Source of the DNA: Candidatus Cryptoclostridium obscurum
GTDB taxonomy: Bacteria > Bacillota > Dehalobacteriia > UBA7702
Direction: 5' to 3'
DNA length: 46,406 bases
Assembly: GCA_904420535.1 (NCBI GenBank)
Contig: CAJFVQ010000049.1
Location: 1 to 46,406 of the forward strand
Notes under the pieces: model-generated
The model's database searches: none
Told to the model about the DNA's origin: nothing
What the model saw: only the letters and a program-made list of their open reading frames with translations
Translations under genes and position numbers: made by a program
Part shown: positions 33,099 through 41,095 of the stretch, piece by piece
Numbering within the stretch: the first letter of the stretch is position 1
Layout of the letters: each line of letters starts with the position of its first letter

Positions 33099-33170
33099 CG
33101 GTACCGTTGCTCTGACTGCGGATTCCTCATCCCAGCCATGGCTTTGGTGAATCAAATTTTAGGAGGATTT
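33099..33170 (+). promoter_or_regulatory. rpsO 5' leader, candidate S15 autoregulatory RNA
   Basis: About 75 bases precede the rpsO start. GATTC (33121-33125) can pair with GAATC (33149-33153), with CCA/TGG and the GCCATGGC palindrome inside, placing an imperfect hairpin just upstream of AGGAGGA. S15 binds its own leader in several bacteria using unrelated structures, so this is a candidate only. Confidence 0.4.
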
Positions 33171-33173
33171 AAA

Positions 33174-33443
33174 ATGGCTCTCGACAAAGCTACAAAAACA
33201 GAAATTATTGAAAAATTTAAAACCCATGATGGCGACACTGGCTCTCCCGAAGTGCAGATTGCGATTTTATCCAATAAAATCGATTACTTGACGGAACATT
33301 TGAAAGTGCATAAAAAGGATCACCACAGCCGCCGCGGACTTTTAAAAATGGTTGGTCACAGAAGAAGTCTTTTGAACTATCTCAAAAAGAAAGACATCGA
33401 CCGTTACCGCAATATCATTCGCGAGTTGGGTTTGAGAAGATAA
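33174..33443 (+). CDS. rpsO: 30S ribosomal protein S15
   Basis: An 89-residue primary 16S rRNA-binding protein, exactly the family length, with the helical pattern [23 protein letters not shown] (about 21-43), [21 protein letters not shown] (about 50-70). The start at ATG 33174 follows AGGAGGA; an in-frame ATG at 33138 would add 12 atypical residues and was rejected. Separated from truB-ribF by its own promoter and ended by a strong terminator, so it can be made apart from the operon. Confidence 0.98.
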   Translation: MALDKATKTEIIEKFKTHDGDTGSPEVQIAILSNKIDYLTEHLKVHKKDHHSRRGLLKMVGHRRSLLNYLKKKDIDRYRNIIRELGLRR

Positions 33444-33456
33444 CAATGAAATATGT

Positions 33457-33490
33457 AATAGGATGGGTGCGTTTTCCCATCCTATTTTTT
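33457..33490 (+). terminator. Intrinsic terminator after rpsO
   Basis: AATAGGATGGG and CCCATCCTATT form an 11-bp stem around an 8-base loop, followed by T residues. Confidence 0.9.
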
Positions 33491-33572
33491 ATTTTTGGTA
33501 AATATTAGCAGGAAAAAAACGTCGAACGGAGAAATAATACTAGATATTCAATAGAGAGGATAAAAAAGAATT

Positions 33573-35771
33573 ATGTTTGAAAATGCATTAAAGAAAAGCA
33601 TTGAAGTCGGTGGACGTACTTTAACGCTAGAAACCGGGAAAATGGCTCGCCAAGCCAGCGGCGCTGTTTTTGCTTCTTACGGTGATACCCAGGTTTTGGC
33701 CACCGCTACCGGCTCTTTGGAACCGCGGGAAGGGATTGATTTCTTCCCTTTGACTGTCGATTATGAAGAAAGATTGTATGCTGTGGGCCGCATTCCCGGC
33801 GGCTTCATTAAAAGAGAGGGACGTCCTACGGAAAAAGCGATTCTGTCTGCTCGTATCATTGACAGACCTGTCAGACCTTTATTTCCCAAAGGCTATAAAA
33901 ATGACGTTCAGGTTGTTGTAACCGTTTTATCCGTCGACCAGGATAACGCTCCTGATATTTTGGGGATCAACGGCGTTTCCGCTGCCTTGCATTTGTCTTT
34001 TATTCCTTTTCTTGGACCCATTGGTGCGGTCAGCGTCGGCCGAATCAACGGGGAGTATATTATTAATCCCACGGTGGAACAATGTGCGGAAAGCGATATG
34101 TTCATTGCCATGTGCGGCACCAAGGATGCCATCAATATGGTAGAGTGTAAATCCGACGAAGTCAGCGAAGAAGTCATCTTAAATGGTTTACTTTACGGCC
34201 ATGAAGAAATCAAGAAAATTGTTGCATTTATCGAAGAGTTTCGCGCCGAGGCCTTGTCTCGCGGTGTTGCGTCGGAAAAATTGGAATTTGTGAAACCTCC
34301 TTTTGATGCTGATTTAGAAGCTCTGATCAAACCTTTGGCAAAAGAACGTTACGAATCTGTTTACCGTCGTTGTGCGGAAAGTAAAATCCAGAAAAAGGAA
34401 AGAGAATCTCTTTTTGCTGACGTGGAAACTGAAATTGTGGAAGAATATAGTGATCAGTACCCCGAGCAGGTAGAGGAAATGAAAGAAATTATTGCGGTTG
34501 CTCAAAAAGAGACGGTGCGCCGTATCATTGCCGGAGACAAACTTCGTGTTGACGGTCGCAGTGTGGACGAAGTCCGTCCCATCCAATGTGAAGTAGGCGT
34601 TTTAGCCAGAACCCATGGCTCTGCTCTTTTTACTCGCGGTGAAACGCAAATCTTAAATGTTTGCACCCTTGGTACCCTCGGTGATGAACAAATTCTTGAC
34701 GGCCTTGGGATTGAGGAATCCAAACGTTATATGCATCATTACAATTTCCCGCCTTACAGCGTAGGTGAAGCCCGTCCCATGCGTGGTCCCGGCCGTCGTG
34801 AAATTGGCCATGGCGCTTTAGCGGAAAAAGCTGTGGAACCTATGGTTCCTAGTGAAGAAGTTTTCCCTTATACGTTGCGTCTTGTATCGGAAGCAATCGC
34901 TTCCAATGGTTCTACTTCCATGGGAAGTGTTTGCGCCAGTACATTGTCTCTGATGGATGCCGGTGTTCCCATCAAAGCACCTGTAGCAGGCGTTGCTATG
35001 GGACTTATCAAAGACGGCGACGACATCACCATTTTAACGGATATTCAGGGATTGGAAGATGCTTTGGGCGATATGGACTTCAAAGTTGCAGGCACTGCTG
35101 AAGGTGTTACTGCCATTCAGATGGACATGAAAATTGCCGGCATCACCCGAGAGGTTTTTGTAGAAGCACTGGAACAGGCCCGTCGTGGTCGTCTCCACAT
35201 TCTCAGCAAAATGCTGGAAACCATTAAGGAACCGCGTGCCGAACTTTCTCCCTATGCGCCTCGGATCATTCACACCCAAGTGCATCCTGATAAAATTCGT
35301 GAAATCATTGGTTCCGGTGGAAAAACTATTAAGAAGATTGTAGAAGAAACCGGTGCGAAAATTGACATCGAAGACGATGGACGAGTATTCATTGCATCGG
35401 TGGATGCTTCGAAAGGGGAAGCTGCTCTTAAAATCATCAATTCCATTGTAGAAGAAGTGGAAGTAGGTAAAATATATTTGGGCAAAGTTGTCAATATTAG
35501 AGAATTTGGCGCTTTTGTACAGTTGATTCCCGGTGTTCTCGATACAGCTGGAAAAGATGGGATGTGTCATGTCTCTGAATTAATGAATCGCCGTGTGGAA
35601 AATGTTACCGATTTGGTGCAGGAAGGCGATATGATGGCCGTGAAGGTTTTGGGAATTGATGATAAAGGTAAGGTAAAACTTTCCCGTAAAGCCGCTTTGC
35701 GCGAAGGTCTTCCCGCTGGAATGGTGGAAAGCCTTACCGGCAGCAAGGCCAAAGAGTTACTGAGTAAATAA
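33573..35771 (+). CDS. pnp: Polynucleotide phosphorylase
   Basis: Phosphorolytic 3'-5' exoribonuclease of the RNA degradosome. The 732 residues contain two RNase PH folds (about 10-220 and 310-540; [32 protein letters not shown]), the helical linker, a KH domain ([15 protein letters not shown], about 573-587) and an S1 domain ([18 protein letters not shown]). The S1 domain has an extra 5-6 residues (VLDTA) in the turn after LIPG compared with homologues. The Shine-Dalgarno (AGAGGA, 33554) is 13 bases from the ATG, further than usual. Confidence 0.96.
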   Translation: MFENALKKSIEVGGRTLTLETGKMARQASGAVFASYGDTQVLATATGSLEPREGIDFFPLTVDYEERLYAVGRIPGGFIKREGRPTEKAILSARIIDRPVRPLFPKGYKNDVQVVVTVLSVDQDNAPDILGINGVSAALHLSFIPFLGPIGAVSVGRINGEYIINPTVEQCAESDMFIAMCGTKDAINMVECKSDEVSEEVILNGLLYGHEEIKKIVAFIEEFRAEALSRGVASEKLEFVKPPFDADLEALIKPLAKERYESVYRRCAESKIQKKERESLFADVETEIVEEYSDQYPEQVEEMKEIIAVAQKETVRRIIAGDKLRVDGRSVDEVRPIQCEVGVLARTHGSALFTRGETQILNVCTLGTLGDEQILDGLGIEESKRYMHHYNFPPYSVGEARPMRGPGRREIGHGALAEKAVEPMVPSEEVFPYTLRLVSEAIASNGSTSMGSVCASTLSLMDAGVPIKAPVAGVAMGLIKDGDDITILTDIQGLEDALGDMDFKVAGTAEGVTAIQMDMKIAGITREVFVEALEQARRGRLHILSKMLETIKEPRAELSPYAPRIIHTQVHPDKIREIIGSGGKTIKKIVEETGAKIDIEDDGRVFIASVDASKGEAALKIINSIVEEVEVGKIYLGKVVNIREFGAFVQLIPGVLDTAGKDGMCHVSELMNRRVENVTDLVQEGDMMAVKVLGIDDKGKVKLSRKAALREGLPAGMVESLTGSKAKELLSK

Positions 35772-35810
35772 AAGTATTTATGGATCGGTCCTTGGGATGC
35801 GATACATATT

Positions 35811-35848
35811 GCCCCTTTTCTCTACATATTTTGTTGGAGAAAGGGGGC
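35811..35848 (+). promoter_or_regulatory. Hairpin hiding the ylxY ribosome binding site
   Basis: GCCCCTTTTCTC (35811-35822) pairs over 12 bases (one T-G) with GAGAAAGGGGGC (35837-35848), which contains the only Shine-Dalgarno sequence of the next gene (ATG 35856). There is no T tract on either strand, so it is not a simple terminator. It could keep translation low until opened. Confidence 0.6.
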
Positions 35849-35855
35849 AACGCAT

Positions 35856-36563
35856 ATGTTGTGTTTTCGGGAGAAAAAAACCGTTTTCAGTCTTTTGCTG
35901 TTGATTTGTACCTTTGCATTGATCATTGCATTTCGTTGGGAAGCTGCTAATTCTTCCACAGCGGTACCCACTGCGGCTGAGCCTTATTATCATGGAGAAA
36001 CGGGTAAAAAAGCTGTGGCCTTTGCGATGAATGTTGATTGGGGAGAAGATTATATTCCCCAGGTGCTTTCCGTTTTAGAAAAGCAAGAAGTAAAAATTAC
36101 TTTTTTCCTTACAGGGCGTTGGAGTGAAAAGTTCCCCGATGTCGCTCATTCTTTGGCTGATGCAGGAATGGAAATCGGCAACCACGGTTTGAAACACAAT
36201 AGCCCAAACAGCATGAGTTATGACGAAAATAAAGCGGATATTGCCAGCGCAGAAGAGAAGATTGAAGCGGCTACGGGGATTCGGCCTACGCTTTTTGCCC
36301 CGGCATCGGGAGAACGGGATGACCAAGTTTTGGAGGCAGCCGAAGATTTGGGATATCCTGTGATTCTTTGGAGCGTTGATACGGTTGATTGGCAAAAACC
36401 TACAGCGGAAGTGATCGTTCAACGTGTGACTTCAAAAGTCTCTGATGGTGATATCGTATTGATGCATCCAACGGAAAATACGGTCAAGGCTTTGCCTACT
36501 TTAATTCGTACATTAAAAAAGGAAGGATTCCATATTGTTACTGTTTCGGAATTGATCTCATAA
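35856..36563 (+). CDS. ylxY: Polysaccharide deacetylase-like membrane-anchored protein (YlxY-like)
   Basis: A 235-residue protein with an N-terminal signal anchor (about 9-26) and an extracellular NodB-homology domain. The gene lies between pnp and mlpA exactly as ylxY in Bacillus. Several catalytic motifs are altered: the usual TFDDG-type first motif is AFAMNVDWGED (Asn where the base Asp is expected, Asp two later), the second is intact as NHGLKH (HxxxH), the third is FAPASG instead of RxPxG, and the last is LMHPT. It may bind sugar or peptide glycan without deacetylating it, or act with different residues. Translation may be limited by the hairpin at 35811-35848. Confidence 0.82.
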   Translation: MLCFREKKTVFSLLLLICTFALIIAFRWEAANSSTAVPTAAEPYYHGETGKKAVAFAMNVDWGEDYIPQVLSVLEKQEVKITFFLTGRWSEKFPDVAHSLADAGMEIGNHGLKHNSPNSMSYDENKADIASAEEKIEAATGIRPTLFAPASGERDDQVLEAAEDLGYPVILWSVDTVDWQKPTAEVIVQRVTSKVSDGDIVLMHPTENTVKALPTLIRTLKKEGFHIVTVSELIS

Positions 36564-36579
36564 TGGAGTGAACAAAGGA

Positions 36580-37845
36580 ATGATTAAAAAGGAAACATTG
36601 CCCAATGGCATGACTGTGGTAACAGAATCTATTGATTATGCCAATTCTGTATCCATGGGCATTTGGGTCAAAGCGGGAAGTCGGGGAGAAACTGCCGAAA
36701 TGGCGGGAATCTCCCACTTTCTGGAACACATGAACTTTAAAGGTACCGAACGGCGTTCCGCCAAAGAACTGGCAGAAGTTTTGGAATGTCGTGGCGGCAG
36801 CCTGAACGCTTATACCACCAAGGAATACACCAGTTATTATTGTCAGGTGGTGGAGGAGGACTTTCGTCTGGCTCTTGACGTTTTGGCGGATCTTTATCTA
36901 CATTCCCAATTTCGGGAAGAAGATGTTACAAAGGAAAAAAATGTAGTCTTAGAGGAAATCAATCTCTATGAGGATAGTCCCGAAGACCTTGTAATTGATA
37001 TGCTTAACGAAGTATTTTGGGGAAGCCATCCATTGGCTCGGCCCATTCTTGGCTATGAGAAAACGGTAAATGCTTTTACTTCCCAAGATCTATTTCATTA
37101 TCGTAACCGTTCTTATTTGCCCCAGAACACCATTTTGGCTGTGGCAGGTAAGATCGATCACGAGGCAATTTTGGAAGAGGCGGCAAAGCTGTTTGGTGAT
37201 TTTGGCCGGAATGCTTCCGATCTTTCATTTCCGTCGCCTTTATGTCATAGCGGAAAAATTACTGCGGAGAAGGATATTGCACAAGAGCATATTTGTTTAG
37301 GATATCCTGGTGTCTCCATCTTCCATCCCGACTATTATGCCTTGGTACTGGCCAATGAAGTTTTGGGGGGTGGCGCATCCTCTCGATTGTTCCAACGGAT
37401 TCGTGAGGAAATGGCTTTGTCCTATTCTGTCTTTTCCTATATTACGGCTTATCGCGATTGTGGTATGGTTTCGATTTATGCCGGCACTTCCAAAGGAAAA
37501 GGGGAAACCGTACACAGCCTGTGTCTTGAAGAAGTGGGAGAATTGCAAAGGAATGGAATCTCCGCCGAGGAGTTGGACAAGTTGAAAGGACAAATCAGCG
37601 GTGGAATGAGAATTGGGCTCGATAGCATTGGTAGCCGTCTCAATCGTTTGGGACGGAATGAGTTATATTATGGACGATCTGTTCCGATTGAAGAAGTCGT
37701 AGCATCCATCAATCGTGTCACCAACGAAGATATTGTTCGGGTCGCCCGAGAATATATGGCGGAGGATAAAGCAGCCTATGCTTTTTTAGGAGGAAAACAT
37801 GAGTCAACAGGTGGAAGTAAAGATGCAACTGTTGCCCTCGTATGA
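36580..37845 (+). CDS. mlpA: M16 family zinc protease (MlpA-like)
   Basis: A 421-residue pitrilysin/processing-peptidase-like metalloprotease. The inverted zinc motif HFLEH (about 46-50) with the downstream Glu in EEINLYED (about 122) gives the HxxEH...E site; the C-terminal half is the second M16 domain with the GGGASSRLFQRIRE stretch (about 263-276). It is a cytoplasmic processing protease in Bacillus, with loosely defined substrates. ATG 36580 was taken rather than GTG 36568. Its last 47 bases overlap dut in another frame. Confidence 0.92.
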   Translation: MIKKETLPNGMTVVTESIDYANSVSMGIWVKAGSRGETAEMAGISHFLEHMNFKGTERRSAKELAEVLECRGGSLNAYTTKEYTSYYCQVVEEDFRLALDVLADLYLHSQFREEDVTKEKNVVLEEINLYEDSPEDLVIDMLNEVFWGSHPLARPILGYEKTVNAFTSQDLFHYRNRSYLPQNTILAVAGKIDHEAILEEAAKLFGDFGRNASDLSFPSPLCHSGKITAEKDIAQEHICLGYPGVSIFHPDYYALVLANEVLGGGASSRLFQRIREEMALSYSVFSYITAYRDCGMVSIYAGTSKGKGETVHSLCLEEVGELQRNGISAEELDKLKGQISGGMRIGLDSIGSRLNRLGRNELYYGRSVPIEEVVASINRVTNEDIVRVAREYMAEDKAAYAFLGGKHESTGGSKDATVALV

Positions 37846-38245
37846 GGGATTGCCTTTGCCTGCATATCAGACAGAAGGTGCCGCAGGGTTTGATTTTTAC
37901 GCTGCGGAGTCGATCCATTTGCCCCGGGGAGACTATGCCATGATCGCTACCGGTGTGAAGGTCGCGATACCCAATGGTTATGAACTTCAGGTACGTCCCC
38001 GCAGCGGACTTGCGGCTAAATACGGCATTACTGTTTTAAATGCTCCGGGAACGGTTGATAGTGACTATCGGGGAGAGATTAAAATTATATTAATAAACTT
38101 GGGAAAATCCGACTTCTCCATAGAACGAGGAATGCGGATCGCTCAGGGTATTATTGCTCCTTACGTCAAAGGTGAATTCTCCGTTGTGGCATCTTTGGAA
38201 GAGACGGAGCGCGGAGACGGAGGATTTGGTCATACCGGTCTTTGA
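37799..38245 (+). CDS. dut: dUTP diphosphatase (trimeric)
   Basis: Hydrolyses dUTP to dUMP, keeping uracil out of DNA and feeding dTMP synthesis. The 148 residues contain all five motifs of trimeric dUTPases: AAGFDFYA, RPRSGLA, NAPGTVDSDYRGEI, RGMRIAQ and RGDGGFGHTG. ATG 37799 follows AGGAGG and lies inside the end of mlpA (47-base overlap), so translation of the two is probably coupled. In Bacillus dut is not at this place. Confidence 0.95.
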   Translation: MSQQVEVKMQLLPSYEGLPLPAYQTEGAAGFDFYAAESIHLPRGDYAMIATGVKVAIPNGYELQVRPRSGLAAKYGITVLNAPGTVDSDYRGEIKIILINLGKSDFSIERGMRIAQGIIAPYVKGEFSVVASLEETERGDGGFGHTGL

Positions 38246-38246
38246 G

Positions 38247-38275
38247 AGCATATCCCAGGACCTCCTTCATATGCT
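38247..38275 (+). promoter_or_regulatory. Inverted repeat in the dut-ymxH gap
   Basis: AGCATAT (38247-38253) and ATATGCT (38269-38275) flank a 15-base loop that includes CCTCC, complementary to the GGAGG (38293-38297) ribosome binding site of ymxH. No T tract. Weak evidence for translational control. Confidence 0.35.
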
Positions 38276-38304
38276 TATAACAAGATAGGAATGGAGGGGA
38301 TATG

Positions 38305-38562
38305 ATGTTTTTAACAGAATTGGCAGGAAAAATGGTGGTTAATTTACAGGATGGAGAAGTTTTAGGTGATGTGGGGGACGCAGATCTTTTGATTGACGAA
38401 ACTACAGGAGAAATTTTATCCATTCTGATGCCCGTAAAGTCAACACTGTTTAACCGCTGGTTTGATCGTTCATATCTTACCATCGAGTGGTCCGCTGTAC
38501 GTAAAGTCGGGAAAGAAGTCATTGTGGTGGATTTGGGGCAGGATCACAGTCCCCTATGGTAA
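38305..38562 (+). CDS. ymxH: PRC-barrel protein YlmC/YmxH family
   Basis: An 85-residue small beta-barrel protein of the YlmC/YmxH sporulation-associated family: LTELAGKMVVNLQDGEVLGDVGDADLLID in the first part, then ILSILMPVK and WSAVRKVGKEVIVVDL. It has no known enzyme motif. In Bacillus ymxH lies between mlpA and the dipicolinate genes, the same neighbourhood as here. GGAGGGG (38293) serves ATG 38305; the ATG at 38302 would be only 4 bases away. Confidence 0.8.
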   Translation: MFLTELAGKMVVNLQDGEVLGDVGDADLLIDETTGEILSILMPVKSTLFNRWFDRSYLTIEWSAVRKVGKEVIVVDLGQDHSPLW

Positions 38563-38619
38563 AAACAAACGGCAGTTTGGCCGATAAAAATCAATGATAG
38601 AATAAAAGGAATGAGTGAA

Positions 38620-39411
38620 ATGAGAGTAGCAATGATTGGCGCTTCCGGTAAAATGGGGCGCGATATTATGAGGGGCATTATTGATGAAACTGATATTGAA
38701 ATTGTCGGTGCGGTTGATCTTGTCAATGATGGCATGGATATATCTGATCTAATCGGCGGTGAGCCGCGTGGTATTGCTGTAGAGAGTGATTTGGCGACAA
38801 TGATAGAAACCAAAACTCCTGAAGTGGTCATTGATTTTACGACGCCGGCAACTGTAATGAAAAACATCATTACAGCTTTAGAACATCAAGTTCACATTGT
38901 CGTGGGAACGACAGGCCTTACCGAAGATGATTTGGATGCCATTGACAAGCTGGCTCGGGAAAAAGAACGAGTGGCTTTTGTTGTTCCCAATTTTGCATTA
39001 GGCGCCGTTTTAATGATGGGTTTTGCAGCTCAAGCTGCTAAATTTTTCCCCAATGTTGAGGTAATAGAGCTCCACCATGATCAAAAAATGGACGCGCCTT
39101 CCGGCACTGCCATCAAAACATTGGAAATGATGGCAGCAGAGCGGGAAAAGATTCAGCAAGGGCATCCCAAGGAGTTTGAAAAAATTGAGGGAGCTCGCGG
39201 AGGCGCTTATGAAGGAATGCGCGTTCACAGCGTGCGTCTTCCCGGTTATGTGGCACACCAAGAAGTGCTCTTTGGTGGACGTGGACAAACTCTCACCATT
39301 CGTCATGACTCCATGAGCCGCGATTCCTTTGTTCCCGGTGTGCTTTTGGCTTTGCGCAGTATTGGGGATTTGGGGGCCGGTCTTGTTTACGGTTTGGAAA
39401 ACGTTCTTTAA
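38620..39411 (+). CDS. dapB: 4-hydroxy-tetrahydrodipicolinate reductase
   Basis: NAD(P)H-dependent second committed step of diaminopimelate/lysine synthesis. The 263 residues show the nucleotide fold VAMIGASGKMGRDI (3-16), the loop IDFTTP and VGTTGL, and the catalytic stretch ELHHDQKMDAPSGTA (about 150-164) with paired His and Lys. ATG 38620 was chosen because AAAGGA (38604-38609) is 10 bases away; the in-frame ATG at 38611 is too near. It is placed before the dipicolinate genes and followed by a terminator. Confidence 0.95.
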   Translation: MRVAMIGASGKMGRDIMRGIIDETDIEIVGAVDLVNDGMDISDLIGGEPRGIAVESDLATMIETKTPEVVIDFTTPATVMKNIITALEHQVHIVVGTTGLTEDDLDAIDKLAREKERVAFVVPNFALGAVLMMGFAAQAAKFFPNVEVIELHHDQKMDAPSGTAIKTLEMMAAEREKIQQGHPKEFEKIEGARGGAYEGMRVHSVRLPGYVAHQEVLFGGRGQTLTIRHDSMSRDSFVPGVLLALRSIGDLGAGLVYGLENVL

Positions 39412-39426
39412 AATAATTTGTTTACT

Positions 39427-39481
39427 ACCCAAGAGAAGGTTGTTTCTGTGGATGGACAAGTATTTCTCTTGGGTTTTCTTT
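39427..39481 (+). terminator. Intrinsic terminator between dapB and dpaA
   Basis: ACCCAAGAGAA (39427-39437) and TTCTCTTGGGT (39464-39474) form an 11-bp stem with a 26-base loop and a T-rich tail. It separates lysine synthesis from the dipicolinate genes. Confidence 0.75.
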
Positions 39482-39503
39482 ATTGTTTCATGGAAAGACA
39501 TGC

Positions 39504-39531
39504 ACCAATCAAAGGCCAATTCCATATTCTG
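39504..39531 (+). promoter_or_regulatory. Possible mother-cell sporulation promoter for dpaAB
   Basis: ACC (39504-39506), 16 bases, then CATATTCTG (39523-39531), which resembles the sigma-K pattern (AC, 15-17 bases, CATAnnnTA) at all but one fixed position. No housekeeping promoter is evident between the dapB terminator and dpaA. Short motifs can occur by chance, so confidence is low. Confidence 0.35.
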
Positions 39532-39557
39532 CTATGTAGGCAGAGGAGGAATTATAT

Positions 39558-40454
39558 ATGCGATTATTTAAGATTGCCTTAATTGGCGGCGGTATCCGGG
39601 AAACGGTTGTTGCCAATGAGTTGATAAAATCCGCTTATCCCGTCTCTATTTATGGGATCGATAAAAATGAACTGATATCGCTAAAACCTGTGGCACCGAC
39701 AATGGAAGAGGCTCTTGAGGGAGCATCAGTGCTAGTGCTGCCGGTATCGGGTGCGGATGGCACCGGGTTGGTTCATGCTCCCGCTGTAAAAGAAACAATA
39801 CGCTTGACGGAAAGTATCATGTCTTTGTTAGAGGAGGATGCGCCGATTCTTACAGGCGTTGTTTCCCCTTTCCTGAAAGATCTCAGTGCAGCTACGGGGC
39901 ATCCAATCATTCCTTTGATGGAGCGTGATGAGATTGCCATTCCCAATGCCATTCCCACTGCTGAAGGCGCTGTGGCCATTGCCATGGACCATCTTCCCGT
40001 AACAATTTACGGATCCAAAGCGGCAGTATTGGGATTTGGTCGGGTCGGAAAAGCGGTGGCCCATACCCTGAAAGCTTTGGGGGCATCAGTGACTGTTTTC
40101 AGCCGCAATGGTGCCGAACATAAAGAAGGTCGTGATTGCGGTTACGATATGCGCTATTATGAGGCTTGCTCCCATGTATTGCCCCATTGCGATTTGATTG
40201 TTAATACCGTTCCTCATCTTATTCTCGACGCGGAAAAATTATCTCATGTTCTGCCGAGAACACCCATTATTGACCTGGCGTCAAAACCGGGAGGTGTAGA
40301 TTTTACAGAAGCGCAAAGACGGGATATTACCGCCATCATTGCCTTGGGGTTGCCCGGAAAATGTGCGCCCATTACTGCTGGAGAAATATTGGCTCGGGGA
40401 ATTCGCCCCATACTCGATGAAATATGCGTGAAACATCAAGAAAGGAAGGTGTGA
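39558..40454 (+). CDS. dpaA: Dipicolinate synthase subunit A
   Basis: Dehydrogenase subunit of the enzyme that makes dipicolinic acid from the DapA product; dipicolinate fills the core of endospores. The 298 residues have the DpaA N-terminal domain (ALIGGGIRETVVANEL at 6-21), a second nucleotide-binding fold (AAVLGFGRVGKAVAHTLK, about 155-172), NTVPHLILD and the DLASKPGGVDF stretch. GGAGG precedes ATG 39558. dpaB follows with only 2 bases between, so translation is likely coupled. This and dpaB suggest that the organism forms spores or descends from a spore former. Confidence 0.92.
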   Translation: MRLFKIALIGGGIRETVVANELIKSAYPVSIYGIDKNELISLKPVAPTMEEALEGASVLVLPVSGADGTGLVHAPAVKETIRLTESIMSLLEEDAPILTGVVSPFLKDLSAATGHPIIPLMERDEIAIPNAIPTAEGAVAIAMDHLPVTIYGSKAAVLGFGRVGKAVAHTLKALGASVTVFSRNGAEHKEGRDCGYDMRYYEACSHVLPHCDLIVNTVPHLILDAEKLSHVLPRTPIIDLASKPGGVDFTEAQRRDITAIIALGLPGKCAPITAGEILARGIRPILDEICVKHQERKV

Positions 40455-40456
40455 CA

Positions 40457-41044
40457 GTGGATCTGAAAGGTATCAAAGTAGGGTTCGGTATCACCGGTTC
40501 CCATTGTACCCTAGAACGGGTTTTTAAAGTGTTGGAAATCCTTCATAATGACTATGGAGCGGAAATTGTTCCCGTACTTTCTCCTGCATTGCAAACATCA
40601 GAAAATCGTTTTGGGTGTCCTCAAAAATGGCAAGATCGTCTTTCCTGCATTACGGATCATCCCATCATTACCAGTATCGAAGCAGCAGAACCTATCGGTC
40701 CCAAAAAGCTTTTAGATGTGATGGTGATCGCCCCCTGCAGTGGTAATACTTTGGCAAAATTGTCCCATGGAATCATAGATAGTCCTGTATTAATGGCGGC
40801 TAAGGCACAACTCCGGAACGGGCGTCCGGTGGTTCTTGCCGTTTCTACCAACGACGGTTTGGGAATCAACGGAAAAAATATTGGTTCACTATTGGCCACG
40901 AAGAATATTTATTGGGTACCCTTTGGCCAAGACGATCCCGTAGGAAAAGAGTATTCTTTGGTAGCCAAAATGGAGTTGTTGCCCGAAACTGTGAAAGAAT
41001 CATTAAATCGCAAACAAATTCAACCAATTTTGATTGAATATTAA
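40457..41044 (+). CDS. dpaB: Dipicolinate synthase subunit B
   Basis: Flavoprotein-like subunit of dipicolinate synthase. The 195 residues match Bacillus SpoVFB/DpaB closely: IKVGFGITGSHCTLERVF near the start, EPIGPKKLLDVMVIAPCSGNTLAKL, DSPVLMAAKAQLRNGRPVV, STNDGLGING, and KNIYWVPFGQDDP. GTG 40457 was chosen as start because AAGGAAGG (40442-40449) is 7 bases before it; the upstream ATG at 40424 lies inside dpaA. The gene ends at the asd promoter. Confidence 0.93.
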   Translation: MDLKGIKVGFGITGSHCTLERVFKVLEILHNDYGAEIVPVLSPALQTSENRFGCPQKWQDRLSCITDHPIITSIEAAEPIGPKKLLDVMVIAPCSGNTLAKLSHGIIDSPVLMAAKAQLRNGRPVVLAVSTNDGLGINGKNIGSLLATKNIYWVPFGQDDPVGKEYSLVAKMELLPETVKESLNRKQIQPILIEY

Positions 41045-41062
41045 AGTGGTTTGTAGTATAAT
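41034..41062 (+). promoter_or_regulatory. asd promoter
   Basis: TTGAAT (41034-41039), 17 bases, TATAAT (41057-41062). It overlaps the last codons of dpaB and lets asd, dapA and rnj be expressed without the dipicolinate genes. Confidence 0.75.
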
Positions 41063-41095
41063 AAATAACATCATGTAATTGGAGTTTTATGGATT

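Noticed and set aside
33138-33173. Upstream in-frame ATG that would extend S15 by 12 residues
   Set aside because: There is no ribosome binding site before it; AGGAGGA lies before ATG 33174, and S15 is 89 residues in length when started there.
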